In this document: positions 22,801-33,482 of the stretch, piece by piece
Layout of the letters: each line of letters begins with the position of its first letter
Position numbering within the stretch: position 1 is the first letter of the stretch
Assembly (NCBI GenBank): GCA_032164295.1
Contig: JAJHTX010000006.1
Coordinates: 2,108,001 to 2,172,000, forward strand
From: Inonotus obliquus
Taxonomy: Eukaryota > Basidiomycota > Agaricomycetes > Hymenochaetales > Hymenochaetaceae
Length of the DNA: 64,000 nt
Direction of reading: 5' to 3'
The notes under the pieces: generated by a model
Seen by the model: the letters and a program-made list of their open reading frames with translations, nothing else
What the model was told of the DNA's origin: nothing
The model's database searches: none
Position numbers and translations under genes: made by a program

Positions 22801-25094
22801 CAGAGAGCGTCCCACGTGTGTCTCGCAGCATTCAGTCGTGACCGAATGTGGGGGCGGAAACCTCGGTAATCCGTCATTTCTATGCCCAACCATTTAATGA
22901 CCGGCTTAGCCCATTCCACCCTCTCACCATCCAACGTGATCGGGGCCGAAGCTGTCGCCCTTCCCCCTGTGCGACGGAAGCTCCTATCCAACGCTACCCC
23001 TTGTATAGAGGTCTTGTCGATTTTAAGGCCAATCTGTGTCAGTGCATTGTTGACCTGCTGTATCCCGTTCTGGGTCTGCCTAGCCACCTCGTACGCGTTG
23101 TTCCCCGTCGTGAGTAGCAAACCGTCGTCCATATAGAACATCAGAGTGCGTTCCTGCAAGTGTCGTATTGCCGTGTTTGCCGCAATGTTCGCCAAAACTG
23201 GCGACATTGGTGACCCCTGGGGTACTCCTATATCCGGCTTCCGCATCCACTGAGATCGTTGACCGTTGAACGAAAAGGCGATCATGCGTTGTCTTGTGAA
23301 CTGCATAATAGTGTTAGTTAGCGCCGTCGGGGTTCCCAACAAATCCAGGCCCTTCCGCAAGTGTGCTGGTTCGATGTGATCGAAAAACCCCTGTATATCG
23401 AAACCAACGACCGTATGATACGCCGTCAGGTCCCTCGTCTTAGCCATAAGAGCGTGCCATGCTGTCATGACAGATGAACCTCGCCTACCACCGTATTGTC
23501 GGCGATCGAAAGCGGGGTGGCGATAAACCAAAGCTTGTAGCCGTTCCGCTATTGCTCGTTCAAATAATTTCGCCAGGACTTCCTCCACGCATATTGGGCG
23601 GTATGCCCTTGGGGAATTTAGGGGGTAAGGCTTGGGCTTGCGAACCATTGCTACAATAGCGCGCTTGAACTCCTGCGGGTATACCTCATAACGCACCAGC
23701 GCATTGAACATGTTAGTGAAGCATCCTATATGGCGGCGGACAGCCGGGCTGATCGCCTGGAGTGTTATCCCTGACGGGCCTGGAGCACTATTTGGTGGAA
23801 TTCCTTTAAGAGCTCGTAGCACTTCACTTTCCGAGAACGAGCGTTGTTGCTCTCGTGACCTGAGGGGTTCCTCCTCGCCTCCCGCAATGTTCCGGTCAGG
23901 GAAGTAATGCTGTCTGAAGGCCTCCGCAATCTCGACGTGTCGGACCGCTCTGAAGGGAGATGTTAGTGTCGGGATGTTCACCTGACGTCTCGGTAGTCCG
24001 CTCTTATGGAACTTCCATGGCCTAGAATTGCCCGCCTCATCTCGGCGCGTGTTGTACCACAACCACCTCCGATTCCGCAACCAGTAAAGTAAATCTGGCG
24101 CGCCTTCCTCCACCCTCCTATCACATTCTTCGTCCCACCATCTCTCCTTGCGCTGTGAGACCGTTTCATACGTGAGGCAGCTCGTAGCCTTACTTGCGCT
24201 TGCGAAAAGCTGAGTAAACCAGGCCAGTGTAGATTGTTGGCTTGTAGGTTGACTGGTCCAAAAGCCAGGAGGTACAGCATACTCTAACTCCGCAGCCCAT
24301 GCCTCCGCCTTATCGTTGGGGATACCCATGCGTTCCAAGCTGCTGCGGTTGCTCCAGTTGGTCAAGTCCGCCGTGATAATACAGTGGTGACCTTTCTTAA
24401 TTATGTGTGGATGGGTTTTCCATGTCTGGCGCAGGTCTGGCAAAGATGCCGGAGTGAAAAGGATAGCATCCGGGTGAGATCCCGAACCGGGCCGCCTTCC
24501 GTAGCATGTGATTGCTCCTGGATCATCCGCGTATGTAAACGCTGGGTGGTCATCCAGCCATTCATTGAAGAAATTCTCGCGCTCGACGTAGTTATGTCCC
24601 ACGATTGGGGCGCTTGCCCATTGTGAGCCGGCGTTGAAATCGCCTGCAATGATGGAGCCCTCTGGGAAGCCCCTCCGGAACCGTGCCGCGGTGGCGCCCC
24701 ACGTCGTCCGATGCGTAGCGTGAGGACAGTATACTGAGAAAATGTGCAGACTACCCTCGCTCACATTGATCTCCGCGTGTACCATAGTATCGTTCGGCAC
24801 ATCATCGTGCTGCGACCAGCGTATGCCTTTCGGTATGGCGATTCCTACCCAAGGACTTTGACCCTTGGCTAGGATCATCGTGTGTCCTTCGAACAGCGGC
24901 GCGCCTGTATCTGCCACCTCCCGCTCCCCTGTCGTGCGCGCGACTCCTACTGTAAACTGGGGTATCTCCTGAATACACCAAATGTCCAAATCCCATGCTG
25001 AAAAGTGCGTTTCCTGAAGAAGATGTTGAGCCATAAATAATGACATACTCGAACGCCCTGCGTTATAAGAAACCAGCTTGAGTTGCCCCTTCAT
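19818..25094 (-). pseudogene. LINE copy C ORF2: endonuclease-reverse transcriptase, split by one insertion
   Basis: The ATG at 25092-25094 overlaps the ORF1 stop as TAATG. Domains in order: endonuclease/exonuclease/phosphatase type (NAG near residue 12, GDFNAGS near 150), reverse transcriptase (SPRAYRPICVEEV, DIQGFFDHI, GVPQGSPMSPVL, FYMDDG near 653), a degenerate RNase-H-like part, then the zinc motif CATCGDLDTIRHRLMEC. Coding bases are 21970-25094 and 19818-20244. Together they make 3552 nt (1183 aa) with no stop, so the insertion is the only visible lesion. Function in life: target-primed reverse transcription of its own RNA. Confidence 0.85.
20249..21969 (-). mobile_element. Solo-LTR-like insertion, copy 3 (1721 bp)
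   Basis: Flanked by GCGG on the plus strand (20245-20248 and 21970-21973). It is the reverse complement of the copy at 15767-17487, with equal length and only scattered differences. It sits near the end of LINE C ORF2. Its orientation is opposite to copy 2, so the two form a widely spaced inverted repeat about 2.8 kb apart. The different host sites and separate duplications show independent insertions, not the two LTRs of one element. Confidence 0.65.
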
Positions 25095-27373
25095 TAATAG
25101 GTGGGAGGGGAAGACGATCGCCTATTGTTCGTAGGCTTACTTGGACAGTTTGGGAAGTCCGCCCGATGTTTGCCTTTGCAGTTCGCGCACTTAACCACGT
25201 GCGTACATGACGTAACATCTGCGCATTCAGCGCATTTGTTCTCACAGAGCTCGGTCTGGTGTGGTTCCGCACACCTCGCGCACCTGTACAGCTCCGTACA
25301 GTCCTGGTCGCTATGTCGGAAGCGGTAGCACTTCTTGCACTGTATCGGTCCGGAACGTGCCTTCGGTTCAACCGCGTATTGATTCCGCCCGTAATAACGA
25401 ATTGAGCGGCGGACAATGCCGTTATTATGGAAGATTGCTTCCTTTGCTTTCAGAGGGTGGGACACCGCAACCATAATTGCCGCCGTGGCCGATCTGTTAC
25501 GCGTGACGAGCTCCTGTAACGTCGTTGGTTTTCCCATGAAGTGCGGAGCCTCTGTGAAAGGAAACTCCGTAAACACCGCGTTCGAAAGGCGTAGTTCGGC
25601 CGCTATTTCCGCCGGAGTGTGGATCTGTTTCGTCGTGGGGTTTATGATGGGGAAACCCGGGACTATAAACTGGAACGACTCCGTAAACGGGGTAAATTCC
25701 ACTGACGTCATCGCATCCGACGTAATCCGGAGCTTAGCCTGCATCGCCGCTGCCCACTCCGCTCCCATGTCCGTTGCGTCCGCGCGCGCGTCGATATCAA
25801 CAACGAGCAGGCCTTTGAGGGTCCAACTCGTCTTGCGGACCACCAACGGTCTGCCTTTGGCAGGTGTGGGTCGGGTCTCCCGAGCCATGACATACGACTC
25901 CTCACGTGATAGGGAGGGACGTGGTTTGATCGTGAATCCCAGAGACGTCGCGACCTTGGCCTTGCGCATGCGGATGTCGTTTATCGTGGTCTTCCTCTTC
26001 TTTGGCACCACTTTGCTCGCGCCGGTTACCTGTTGGCCGGCTGCCTGTGCGTACGTGTGACTCCCCGCGTTCTTCCGCGTGACCTGGACAAACGGTGCCG
26101 GAGCCGGAGCAGCAGGGACATACCGGATGTAGCGGTCCGGAATACCCTGTGCCTCGTTGGACGAGTTAATTGCGTCCACGTCAATGACCTCACGTGAGGC
26201 CTCCTGCGCCTTTCCAACATTCCTGGCACCTTTCGGAGCCGGTGGTTTGTGGGTAGTGTTATGCGCGGCCTGCGCTCCAGGGGCCACTACCTGCACACCT
26301 GGGCGTCGAATAGGGGCCGCATCCTGGGGTGCTTTATGCTGTCCTCCTCCCGGGGCAGCACCCTGCTCAGCGGGGGGTTGTGCCCACCTAGATGCCTGGA
26401 GCCCTTGGCCCCCTGTGGTCGTCTGGTGGACGGGACCCGGCAAACGTCCCTGTTCTACTTTCTTCAGCCGCTCTCCCAACACCGCCAGCTGCTTGCTCAT
26501 TTCCAATGCCTCCTCCCGCGCCCTGCGGTTTGCTACCGTCTGCTCCTCGCCCATCAACTTCAGGCGGTCCAGGATGGCGTACATCTGTGGGTCGACATGC
26601 GTACCATGCGTCGGGTAGACTGCCGGAGTGATTGCCCATTCACTCGCCAAATGACGGAGACCGTCCTCAAATGAACCCGGGAAGAGGGTTTCCTTATTGT
26701 AACCGCCCGCGAAACCCCAATGGAAGCGGTCCATTTCGTCGTTATTAGCGAACGGGCTGTCCTCCCTCGCCTGAGAAAGAGCCGAAAACACCACGGCTGT
26801 AACCTTGCCGAGTGTGTAGCCCATCTGCTCGAAGTTGTGCGCCGCCGAACCCGGCTGGGAGCCCGGTGACTCAGCAACGATTTCCGGGACCTGTAATTCC
26901 TTTTCTATCCGGTCAAAGACTTCACCCACGTAATCGTAGGTCCGGGCGTAGGCGGACCGTGCGTCGTAAACGCTTTCCACCTCCATTTGTTCATCCCACG
27001 TTTTCTTCTCGGGTGGGGCCGATTCCTTATGCGCCTCCTGAGAAGCCTTGCGTTTGCCCGTGCGCCTTGCCTGGGCCTCCTGTTCGTTAAGGGCGTCCGC
27101 CACTGCTGTGTCGACGCTATGACCGGTGGGCACGTCCCACCCTGAGCTCGCTGTTCTTGCCCTCAAGTCCTCCAAGGATTCCTGAGACATCTGAGACCTC
27201 GCCAAGGCAGGGTCTGGGACGAACGACGGTGCCCCCACGGACTGGGAGACACGGCCGATGGCGGGTTTTGGCGGCGCAGGGGGTGCCCCTTTGCTAGACA
27301 AAGCTGCCTGGATACGTTTAACGCCTCCTCTAGTCACCGATCGCAAACTACGGGACTCGCCATTATCAGACAT
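25094..27373 (-). CDS. LINE copy C ORF1: gag-like zinc-knuckle protein
   Basis: 759 aa from the ATG at 27371-27373 (MSDNGESRSL) to TAA at 25094-25096. The reading frame extends a little upstream without an ATG. The first part is basic and disordered. A middle region rich in Pro, Ala and Gln (PPAEQGAAPGGGQHK) precedes a folded segment. The C-terminus has three zinc knuckles: C-X2-C-X4-H-X4-C (CKKCYRFRHSDQDC), C-X2-C-X3-H-X4-C (CARCAEPHQTELC) and C-X2-C-X3-H-X6-C (CANCKGKHRADFPNC). This is the usual ORF1 of fungal Tad1-type LINEs, binding element RNA. Overlap of its stop with the ORF2 start by one base suggests coupled translation. It is the only undisrupted transposon ORF here. Confidence 0.88.
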   Translation of the reverse strand: MSDNGESRSLRSVTRGGVKRIQAALSSKGAPPAPPKPAIGRVSQSVGAPSFVPDPALARSQMSQESLEDLRARTASSGWDVPTGHSVDTAVADALNEQEAQARRTGKRKASQEAHKESAPPEKKTWDEQMEVESVYDARSAYARTYDYVGEVFDRIEKELQVPEIVAESPGSQPGSAAHNFEQMGYTLGKVTAVVFSALSQAREDSPFANNDEMDRFHWGFAGGYNKETLFPGSFEDGLRHLASEWAITPAVYPTHGTHVDPQMYAILDRLKLMGEEQTVANRRAREEALEMSKQLAVLGERLKKVEQGRLPGPVHQTTTGGQGLQASRWAQPPAEQGAAPGGGQHKAPQDAAPIRRPGVQVVAPGAQAAHNTTHKPPAPKGARNVGKAQEASREVIDVDAINSSNEAQGIPDRYIRYVPAAPAPAPFVQVTRKNAGSHTYAQAAGQQVTGASKVVPKKRKTTINDIRMRKAKVATSLGFTIKPRPSLSREESYVMARETRPTPAKGRPLVVRKTSWTLKGLLVVDIDARADATDMGAEWAAAMQAKLRITSDAMTSVEFTPFTESFQFIVPGFPIINPTTKQIHTPAEIAAELRLSNAVFTEFPFTEAPHFMGKPTTLQELVTRNRSATAAIMVAVSHPLKAKEAIFHNNGIVRRSIRYYGRNQYAVEPKARSGPIQCKKCYRFRHSDQDCTELYRCARCAEPHQTELCENKCAECADVTSCTHVVKCANCKGKHRADFPNCPSKPTNNRRSSSPPTY

Positions 27374-27398
27374 GGCGGTAAAAGAGAAAGCGCCATGG

Positions 27399-27518
27399 CT
27401 TGACAAACAAATGTATTTGATATAATATGTAAATTGGCATATAGCCTACAAATTCCCAGGACAAAGCAACTGGACCGCCAAAGTAAGAAGAAACGAACAT
27501 GTGAAACTCACGTCGTGC
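27399..27518 (-). mobile_element. 5'-truncated LINE fragment (3' end only)
   Basis: About 120 bp match the last part of the LINE 3' UTR seen at 9342-9450 and 19539-19658, with the same TTTGTCAAG end. The match stops at cgtcgtgc. This is the typical shape of a 5'-truncated copy, or of a 5' region shared with the 3' end. It separates LINE C from the GOT1 promoter. Confidence 0.6.
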
Positions 27519-27673
27519 CAAATTCAGGACCTTCAGTCACGTGCGTGTAGATCACGCAGATCCAAACGCGTACGTGGCAAGTCGCGTTTGTGCCAGTCCT
27601 CGACGAGTGGGCACTCATCTGCTGGCAGCAAGAGCTTGATAACTACTACACGAATAATCGTAAAGACATCGAA

Positions 27674-28355
27674 ATGTGGCTGACGGATGCTCAAAGTTAG
27701 TGCTACGGTAAACTAAGGAGCGCGTATCTCTGACCAAGCGTGCATTTTCTTCTGCAGAAATTGGCGTCGCGCTGACTTCATTTGGCGTGTTGTTTATGCT
27801 GCTCGGTGTAATCCTCTTTTTTGATGGGAGTCTACTGGCGTTAGGAAACGTATGTATCACTGTGACATTCCTGAAAATGATAGTATCAAACTGAGTTTCT
27901 CGCGTTATGCTTAGGTACTCTTCCTCTCAGGCATCACGCTCATCATTGGGGCGCAAAAGACGTTCTACTTTTTCGCGCGAAAGCAGAAGCTACGAGGAAC
28001 TATCTGCTTCTTCGGCGGCGTTATTCTCGTATTCCTCAAATGGCCATTCATCGGCGTCATCGTTGAGACTTTCGGATTCCTCAATCTCTTTGGGTGAGAA
28101 TCCACACCTTTTACTCATTGCGTTGCTTTTTACCTGATGATGTTTGCTATTGTACCTAGGGATTTCTTCCCAGTCATCCTCACCTTCCTGCGACAAATTC
28201 CATTTGTTGGAACGCTATTATCCATGCCTTACATCCGGGATGTGCGTCTTTACGGAGCCCTCTGGTCCCTTCTTCAGTTACTATGCTGACATTTTGTACC
28301 GTATCCGACACAGGTTGCAGACCGTTTGGCTGGCTCACGACAATCTGTTGTATGA
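27674..28355 (+). CDS. GOT1: Got1-family Golgi transport protein
   Basis: Five exons: 27674-27695, 27758-27849, 27915-28093, 28160-28241, 28314-28355. The product is 138 aa, the length of yeast Got1. It begins MWLTDAQKIGVALTSFG and continues with the family blocks LLGVILFFD, SLLALGN, LIIGAQKTFYFF, KWPFIGVIVETFG and LFGDFFP. Four hydrophobic segments are visible. Got1 is an integral membrane protein of ER/early Golgi vesicles that helps ER-to-Golgi fusion. Only about 155 bases separate its ATG from the transposon block, and LINE C is transcribed away from it. Exon phases all agree. The start is the only ATG that gives the conserved N-terminus. Confidence 0.93.
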
Positions 28356-29532
28356 TTAGCATGCGCGTGCGTTGCTCCTTTTTTACCTTAGACCTAGCAT
28401 GTTCTTTCCTCGCTCCCAAATGGATTAATTTGCAAAGACGCCTCTTGGTTCTGGTATCGAGAACCGAAGGTACAGACATTTGTGTTTCGGGGTCTTCATC
28501 ATCATACCCAGCGAAAAATGGGGCCAAGAGAAGCATTCTAGAGACTCAACAGGGCGAAAAGAACGATTCAGCTTCCATCAACTTCGGCTCTCCACGAAAC
28601 GACTTACCCCGGTGCCGTTCCTGCAAACACCACTAAGCGCGAGAGCGCCCGTGCCCCCTTTGACATAAAGTACCATACGATACGGCGACTAGAGTATCGG
28701 CAGGAGTCCACGGCCCTAGAGTGCAGATAATCACTGTCCACCTAAAGATGGTGCAAGTGAGCGTGCTGCGATGTCGGGACAATTGTGTCACATGTATTGT
28801 GGTAGGAAATGGGCAAGGCTCAAGTTCCAGTGTCACGAAATAATTCATCGGCTTGGCGAGCCAGGCGTCAGATACTTGTGAGATGTTCCCAACATTCTGG
28901 TCTCACGTTGTGTTCCGCTGCTTCTATTTCATTTTGTCGATTCATATTTCCTCGGTTCTATTTCAGGTGTATCGAGAAGTTCACCATCCCATCAAGCGGA
29001 CTTCTCCATAGTTTCCCTACGGCATGACCTCCAGGAAGATCGACTAATTGTATTTAACAGCATTGTTCGTTGACCTGCCCTTCCCAGACTTAGTTTGATA
29101 TTCTGCTTATCCATTCCTCCGGAGATCGCGCTGCTAGAATGAATTCACCTCCAAAGCTTCACTCCAGGTGGAAGAACAACGGCAACAATACTCGCGGGCC
29201 GTGCGGGGTGTGCAAATGACCTTCCTCTTCGATATATGATTGGAGATTACCACCCGATTGCTTCCTTCCTCAAAGCTTCCTACAGGTTTTCCTGGTCCCG
29301 TGAACAGTCCCGCAATGTCGTTCGCGCCTTCTCCCTTTGTTCGCGCTTGATACGACTGATGAATGCTATCATCGGCTAAAGACCGGTCCTGCCTATAGAT
29401 AAAGAAAATATGTGTTCTAGTCTCATGTGTTCTGCTGTGAGACGTCTGGTTCCTCTGGCTCCTCCTTCCTTGTTCTTGTCCATCACAACCGAGCCACCTT
29501 CACTGTTCAGGACCTGACGCGGTGCAGGAAAC
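28356..29532. other. Intergenic, no gene recognised
   Basis: 1.2 kb containing the GOT1 3' UTR and the promoter of the MFS transporter. Short open frames on both strands show no family signature. I see no repeat or RNA gene. Confidence 0.45.
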
Positions 29533-31769
29533 ATGACTACTGGAGGGGTGTCAGGTACTTGTTGACTGATTGTACTATGCACTTTCTGTTCGCGGGAACT
29601 TACTATATGACATTGTAGCCAGCGAACTCTCGCAGAGGGAACGGGTGTTCGCCTTTTCCCTAGTCACAACTCTCTTTTTCACATGTACGCGAAGTTCCCT
29701 CATCATTGCGCCCTATTTCAACTGATTTTGTTTGCTGTACAGGGGGGTTTGCCTACGGTGTAGCCATCGGATTACCATATCGTTGGCCTTTCTTATTGAC
29801 CTGCTCTGTCTCTAGCTGCTCGATGTCCTCAATGCCCATTTTCAGAACATCTTTAGGATCAATAAAACGCAAAGCACCCTTCTCCAGCTCGCATACTTTG
29901 TACGGTCACCATTATTTTTGGCTTTTTGCACTGATTCTTACGTCATGCACCACCCTGATAGGGAGCGTACTTTGTGTGGGCTCCATTTGCTGGATTATTT
30001 GTACGTCACTTCATTTGGTCCGGCGAAACTTTTTTCAACCTTGCGTCTAGATGCGGAAAGTGGGGTACAAGGTCGGGGAATAATTTACCTCCGGTCCGGC
30101 GAAATATTTGATATTTTCCAAATAACAGAAAGGTATCCATCTGGGCCTATCGCTCTATTCTCTTGGTAAGTAATTGGCTTGGTCTCTGCGCAAAGAGTGG
30201 TAACTCAGAAATGCGCCATGTAAATATTACAGGGGCGATTTTCTACTGGCCCTCCGCGAAGTTCAGCGCATATGGAGGATTTGTAGGATGTACCTTCGTT
30301 ATTGGTGCGCTTCTCACGATTATGGGGACACGAAAGTGTTGTGAACTTCCATCCTATTACAGGTTGTGGCCTCGCAACTCTCGAAGTTGCCGCAAACTCG
30401 TACATCAGCGTGCTTGGAAGCCCCAAGTATGCGGCAGCGCGGCTCAATTTCAGCCAAGGGTTCCAAGGCGTTGCATCCTTTACGGGACCGCTTATCGCTT
30501 CGCATTACTTTTTTCGCGGCAGGAATGCGACCACTCTTGACACAGTACAGTGGTACAACTTCTATAAACAGCTTTATATCAGAGAGTCCAAGCTGAGGCT
30601 ATATCATTTCCTCAGGGTATACCTTGCTGTCGCAGGCCTGGGCATCGTTTTGAACATTCTATTTTAGTAAGTACAATTGTCGGTGGTGGTAATACGGAGT
30701 CGAAGTTGATAAACTGGGCTGATAGCTTCTGTGTCCTCCCTGAAATATCGGAGGACGCTCTCATGCGCGAAATATCGAGCAAGGGGATTGTCGATGACAT
30801 TGGTCCGTTCCATAAGCAGTATCACACTATGTTTGGCTTCGTCGCGCAGATGTGCTACGTGTAGGTCTTACTCGCTTGCAACCTGTTTGCAACATGCTCA
30901 CAATCACCTCAAAGGGGCGCACAAGTCGGTGTAGCCGCCATGGTCGTCAACTTTCTGTCGGAAGAACCGGGCCTGAACATCTCACAGTCCAAGGCGAGCA
31001 CGATGTTCTCGCTATGCCAGGTGACGTTCACCGTCGGACGGTTTGCTGGTGTCGTCATCCTGAAATGGATAGACCCCGCACTGCTGTTCACGTTCCATGC
31101 CGTGATGTGTGTGATCTCAAGTATCTGCGTTGCGACGCTTGAGGGTTGGCCGGCCGTTGCTTTCCTTTACGTCCTTTTCTTCTACGAGTCCATATGTTAT
31201 CCCGTGAGTCAGCTCTAGCTTGACCCGGAAATACTCTGGTCCTAATATAGGCCTCCCAGTGCATCTTCACGCTCGCAACAAAGAACCTCGGTATTTATAC
31301 GAAGCGCGGGTCCGGTCTGATCGTTATGGTAAGCCCTATGCTTTAGCATGAATCCTTGAAGTCGCGAGTTGAACACGGTTGTCATAGGGTATTGGAGGAG
31401 GAGCATGGTATCCAGCAGCGCAAGGTGCACTTGCAGATCGAGTTACTACTCGCATCTCATACTTGGTACCTATGACTGGATACATTGTAATGCTCCTCTA
31501 CGCATCGTGCGTCACACGCCGTTTTCCGTGTCAGTTGGAATATTGACCTATATTCATATAGAGGTATTGTTGTGCACCAGACAATCACTGGCGGCTTCCG
31601 CTTCTTCAACGTCCATGAGGAAGAGGCGCTACGTGATCAGGCAGCTCCTGTAGCTTCATCGACCGCAGAGACGAAGGATTTCGAGAATGTCCTTGTTCGG
31701 GAAGGCGACAGTGCTAGTCTCCATAAGAGCGAGAAGAGCGAGAGGGAAGTGAGGATCGAGCAGATATAG
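29533..31769 (+). CDS. FHS-family MFS transporter (L-fucose permease-like)
   Basis: Fifteen exons: 29533-29554, 29619-29684, 29743-29759, 29816-29899, 29962-30000, 30051-30071, 30129-30165, 30233-30304, 30363-30552, 30616-30666, 30726-30860, 30915-31203, 31251-31328, 31388-31506, 31562-31769 (475 aa). Family signatures follow in order: FAFSLVTTLFFTWGFAYG, LLDVLNAHFQ, STLLQLAYFGAYFVW, GLATLEVAANSYISVLG, RLNFSQGFQG, NISQSKASTMFSL and GGGAWYPAAQGALAD. About 12 membrane helices are expected. FHS proteins carry fucose or related sugars by proton symport; in fungi the substrate is often unknown. Exons of 17, 21 and 22 nt are present. The donor of the 21-nt exon (gtcggg) is weak. The intron at 30553-30615 is 63 nt and stop-free, so retention would look like coding sequence. 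Confidence 0.88.
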
Positions 31770-31969
31770 ACCAATAGCTAACCATATAGTTGCTCAATAA
31801 TCCCCTTCATTGTTCTACGATACGCAAATGCTAAAATGCTGACCTGATTCACAATTTCACACTAAAAAGAGATGCCATGCTCTAAATTTAGATATCTTCA
31901 CGTGACTCAAATATAGTCTTACCCAAGCCAAGCCAAGCAAGGAAATTGAAGTCAACTACGGTGACCAGC

Positions 31970-33036
31970 ATGATTACTCCATTTACCGTATATCTTGCCG
32001 TTAGTGCTCCTCTGCTGTTCCCCTGTCCCGTAATTTTGAGTAATGATCGGACTTTCTAATAGGAACGTTATAGTGAACTCAAGAATTTAACAGTTCTTCT
32101 GGGGCGGCGCAAGGCGAAGTTGCGGCTCCTCGAGGCCTTCTGGGCACAATCTACGGAAGAGAGAGCGACTAGCACGAATCTCAGAAGATACAGGGAGCCA
32201 TGATATACTTTCTGATGCCCTCGAGGACATCAGCAGACTGAGCGGTGAAGAGGAGTCACAAGTCTCGGAATATGTTGACGAGTCGAGCATAGTTGGAATT
32301 GTTGTCAGAACAGATTTTCTCGACGAGGCAGCTTGGGAGAGTTTCGCTGAGACGTTGTTACGTGCAGAAAGGGATCTCGCCATGCCTATAGACGAGGAAG
32401 CTTCAGGTCGTGCGGATTCTTCTAGACCAGCTAATCTGAGTAAACAAGATGATGATGAGTCCGATTCCGACTCCGACGAGGAAGCTGCTTCACCGGGTCA
32501 AAGTAGTTCAATGTCGCACCCCTCACCTACATCCCTTTTCGCCTTCCTATCCCCACATGCTTCTTCCCCTTTGCGTACGCGCCTCATGGGTGCCTCGAAT
32601 CTTACAGCTCTACGTATAGTCAACGAAGTCGATGTTATTCGTACCCCGCGGATCCCTTCAGGAACCCAGCGTTCTATGGTAGTCCCATCAGGGCATCGCC
32701 TTGTTGATTTACATGGTTTTGTCGAAGCTTACTCTGGCCCGCTCGTTTGGGTCTATGATTCACGATCGAATACGGATGGGGCAGCACGCGCCGTGAACCA
32801 GTGCACTGACGGAATCGGAAGTGCGACGTGAGTATTTGCGATTATGACCGAGAAAGTTTGTCTGATACTGTTCCATATTTAGTGCGGATAGTTGGCGAGC
32901 CCGAGCGTCTTTCTTACCGGAGTTACAACTAAATCTAGTTAGCGGTGCGATGAAAATCGATTTTGGTGGGCTTGATCGATGGGACCATGTAGAACGTCAA
33001 AGGAACATGGCTGAAGCTGACGGTACCGCGCTGTAA
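31970..33036 (+). pseudogene. Conserved fungal protein with a one-base frameshift
   Basis: Exons 31970-31987, 32063-32827 and 32883-33036. The start MITPFT splices to ERYSELKNLTVLLGRRKAK. This frame stops at a TGA about base 32200, while homologous-looking sequence continues in the next frame as HDILSDALEDISRLSG, then SIVGIVVRTDFLDEAAWE. The last exon has SWRARASFLPELQLN and KIDFGGLDRWDHVERQRN. Total exon length is 937 nt, one more than a multiple of three, so an extra base (or a missing pair) near 32195-32205 explains it; corrected length is about 311 aa. Protein features: an acidic Asp/Ser run in the middle and a conserved C-terminal block. I recognise the pattern of a conserved uncharacterised fungal family but know no function. 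Either a recent pseudogene or a sequence error. Confidence 0.6.
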
Positions 33037-33482
33037 TTTGACATATTTCTCAAAGAGAGCTGTGATGGACAGAGAATGAAAAACATCACTATTTCGTTTT
33101 TTGTTTCCATCCATCTATTTGTCGCACGTTTACTTTCACGGCTGGGATCACAGAGATGACTTATCAAAAGTTACCTTAAAATACTCGTCATCCTGATATG
33201 AGGCTATCGTAACGTCGTGATCACGGGTCGTAATGCGACCTTTCTTTTTCCGAGACCCGACATCGAACATGGGCTACACGGGTTCGCGCAGGCGAATGTG
33301 AGTGTGCAATAGGTTATCATCAGATAATCCCGATGACTGATCGGAAAAGCAGAAAAACGACGCAGTATATGAACGGCAACAAGGAATTCGATGAGGTTCG
33401 GCCCTTAATCTAACGGATACACTTCCCAACAGAGCCATTCTTTCACCTCTCCAGCATATCTCACGTCTCTGCATTGTGCCCT
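33037..33482. other. Intergenic, no gene recognised
   Basis: 446 bases between the frameshifted gene and the monooxygenase, holding promoter sequence of the latter. No motif stands out. Confidence 0.45.

Larger units (their letters stand above)
19539..27398 (-). mobile_element. Tad1-like LINE, copy C, nearly intact
   Basis: Reading leftward: a short leader, ORF1 (27373-25094), ORF2 (25094-19818 including an LTR-like insertion) and a 3' UTR (19817-19539). Without the insertion it is about 6.1 kb. Both ORFs are then free of stops. Its 3' end TTTGTCAAG joins directly to the 5' leader of copy B. Its own 5' leader joins directly to the same TTTGTCAAG end of a LINE fragment at 27399-27518. It is GC-richer than the flanking AT-rich elements. 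Copy C is younger than copy B, judged by the lack of nonsense changes. Confidence 0.85.
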
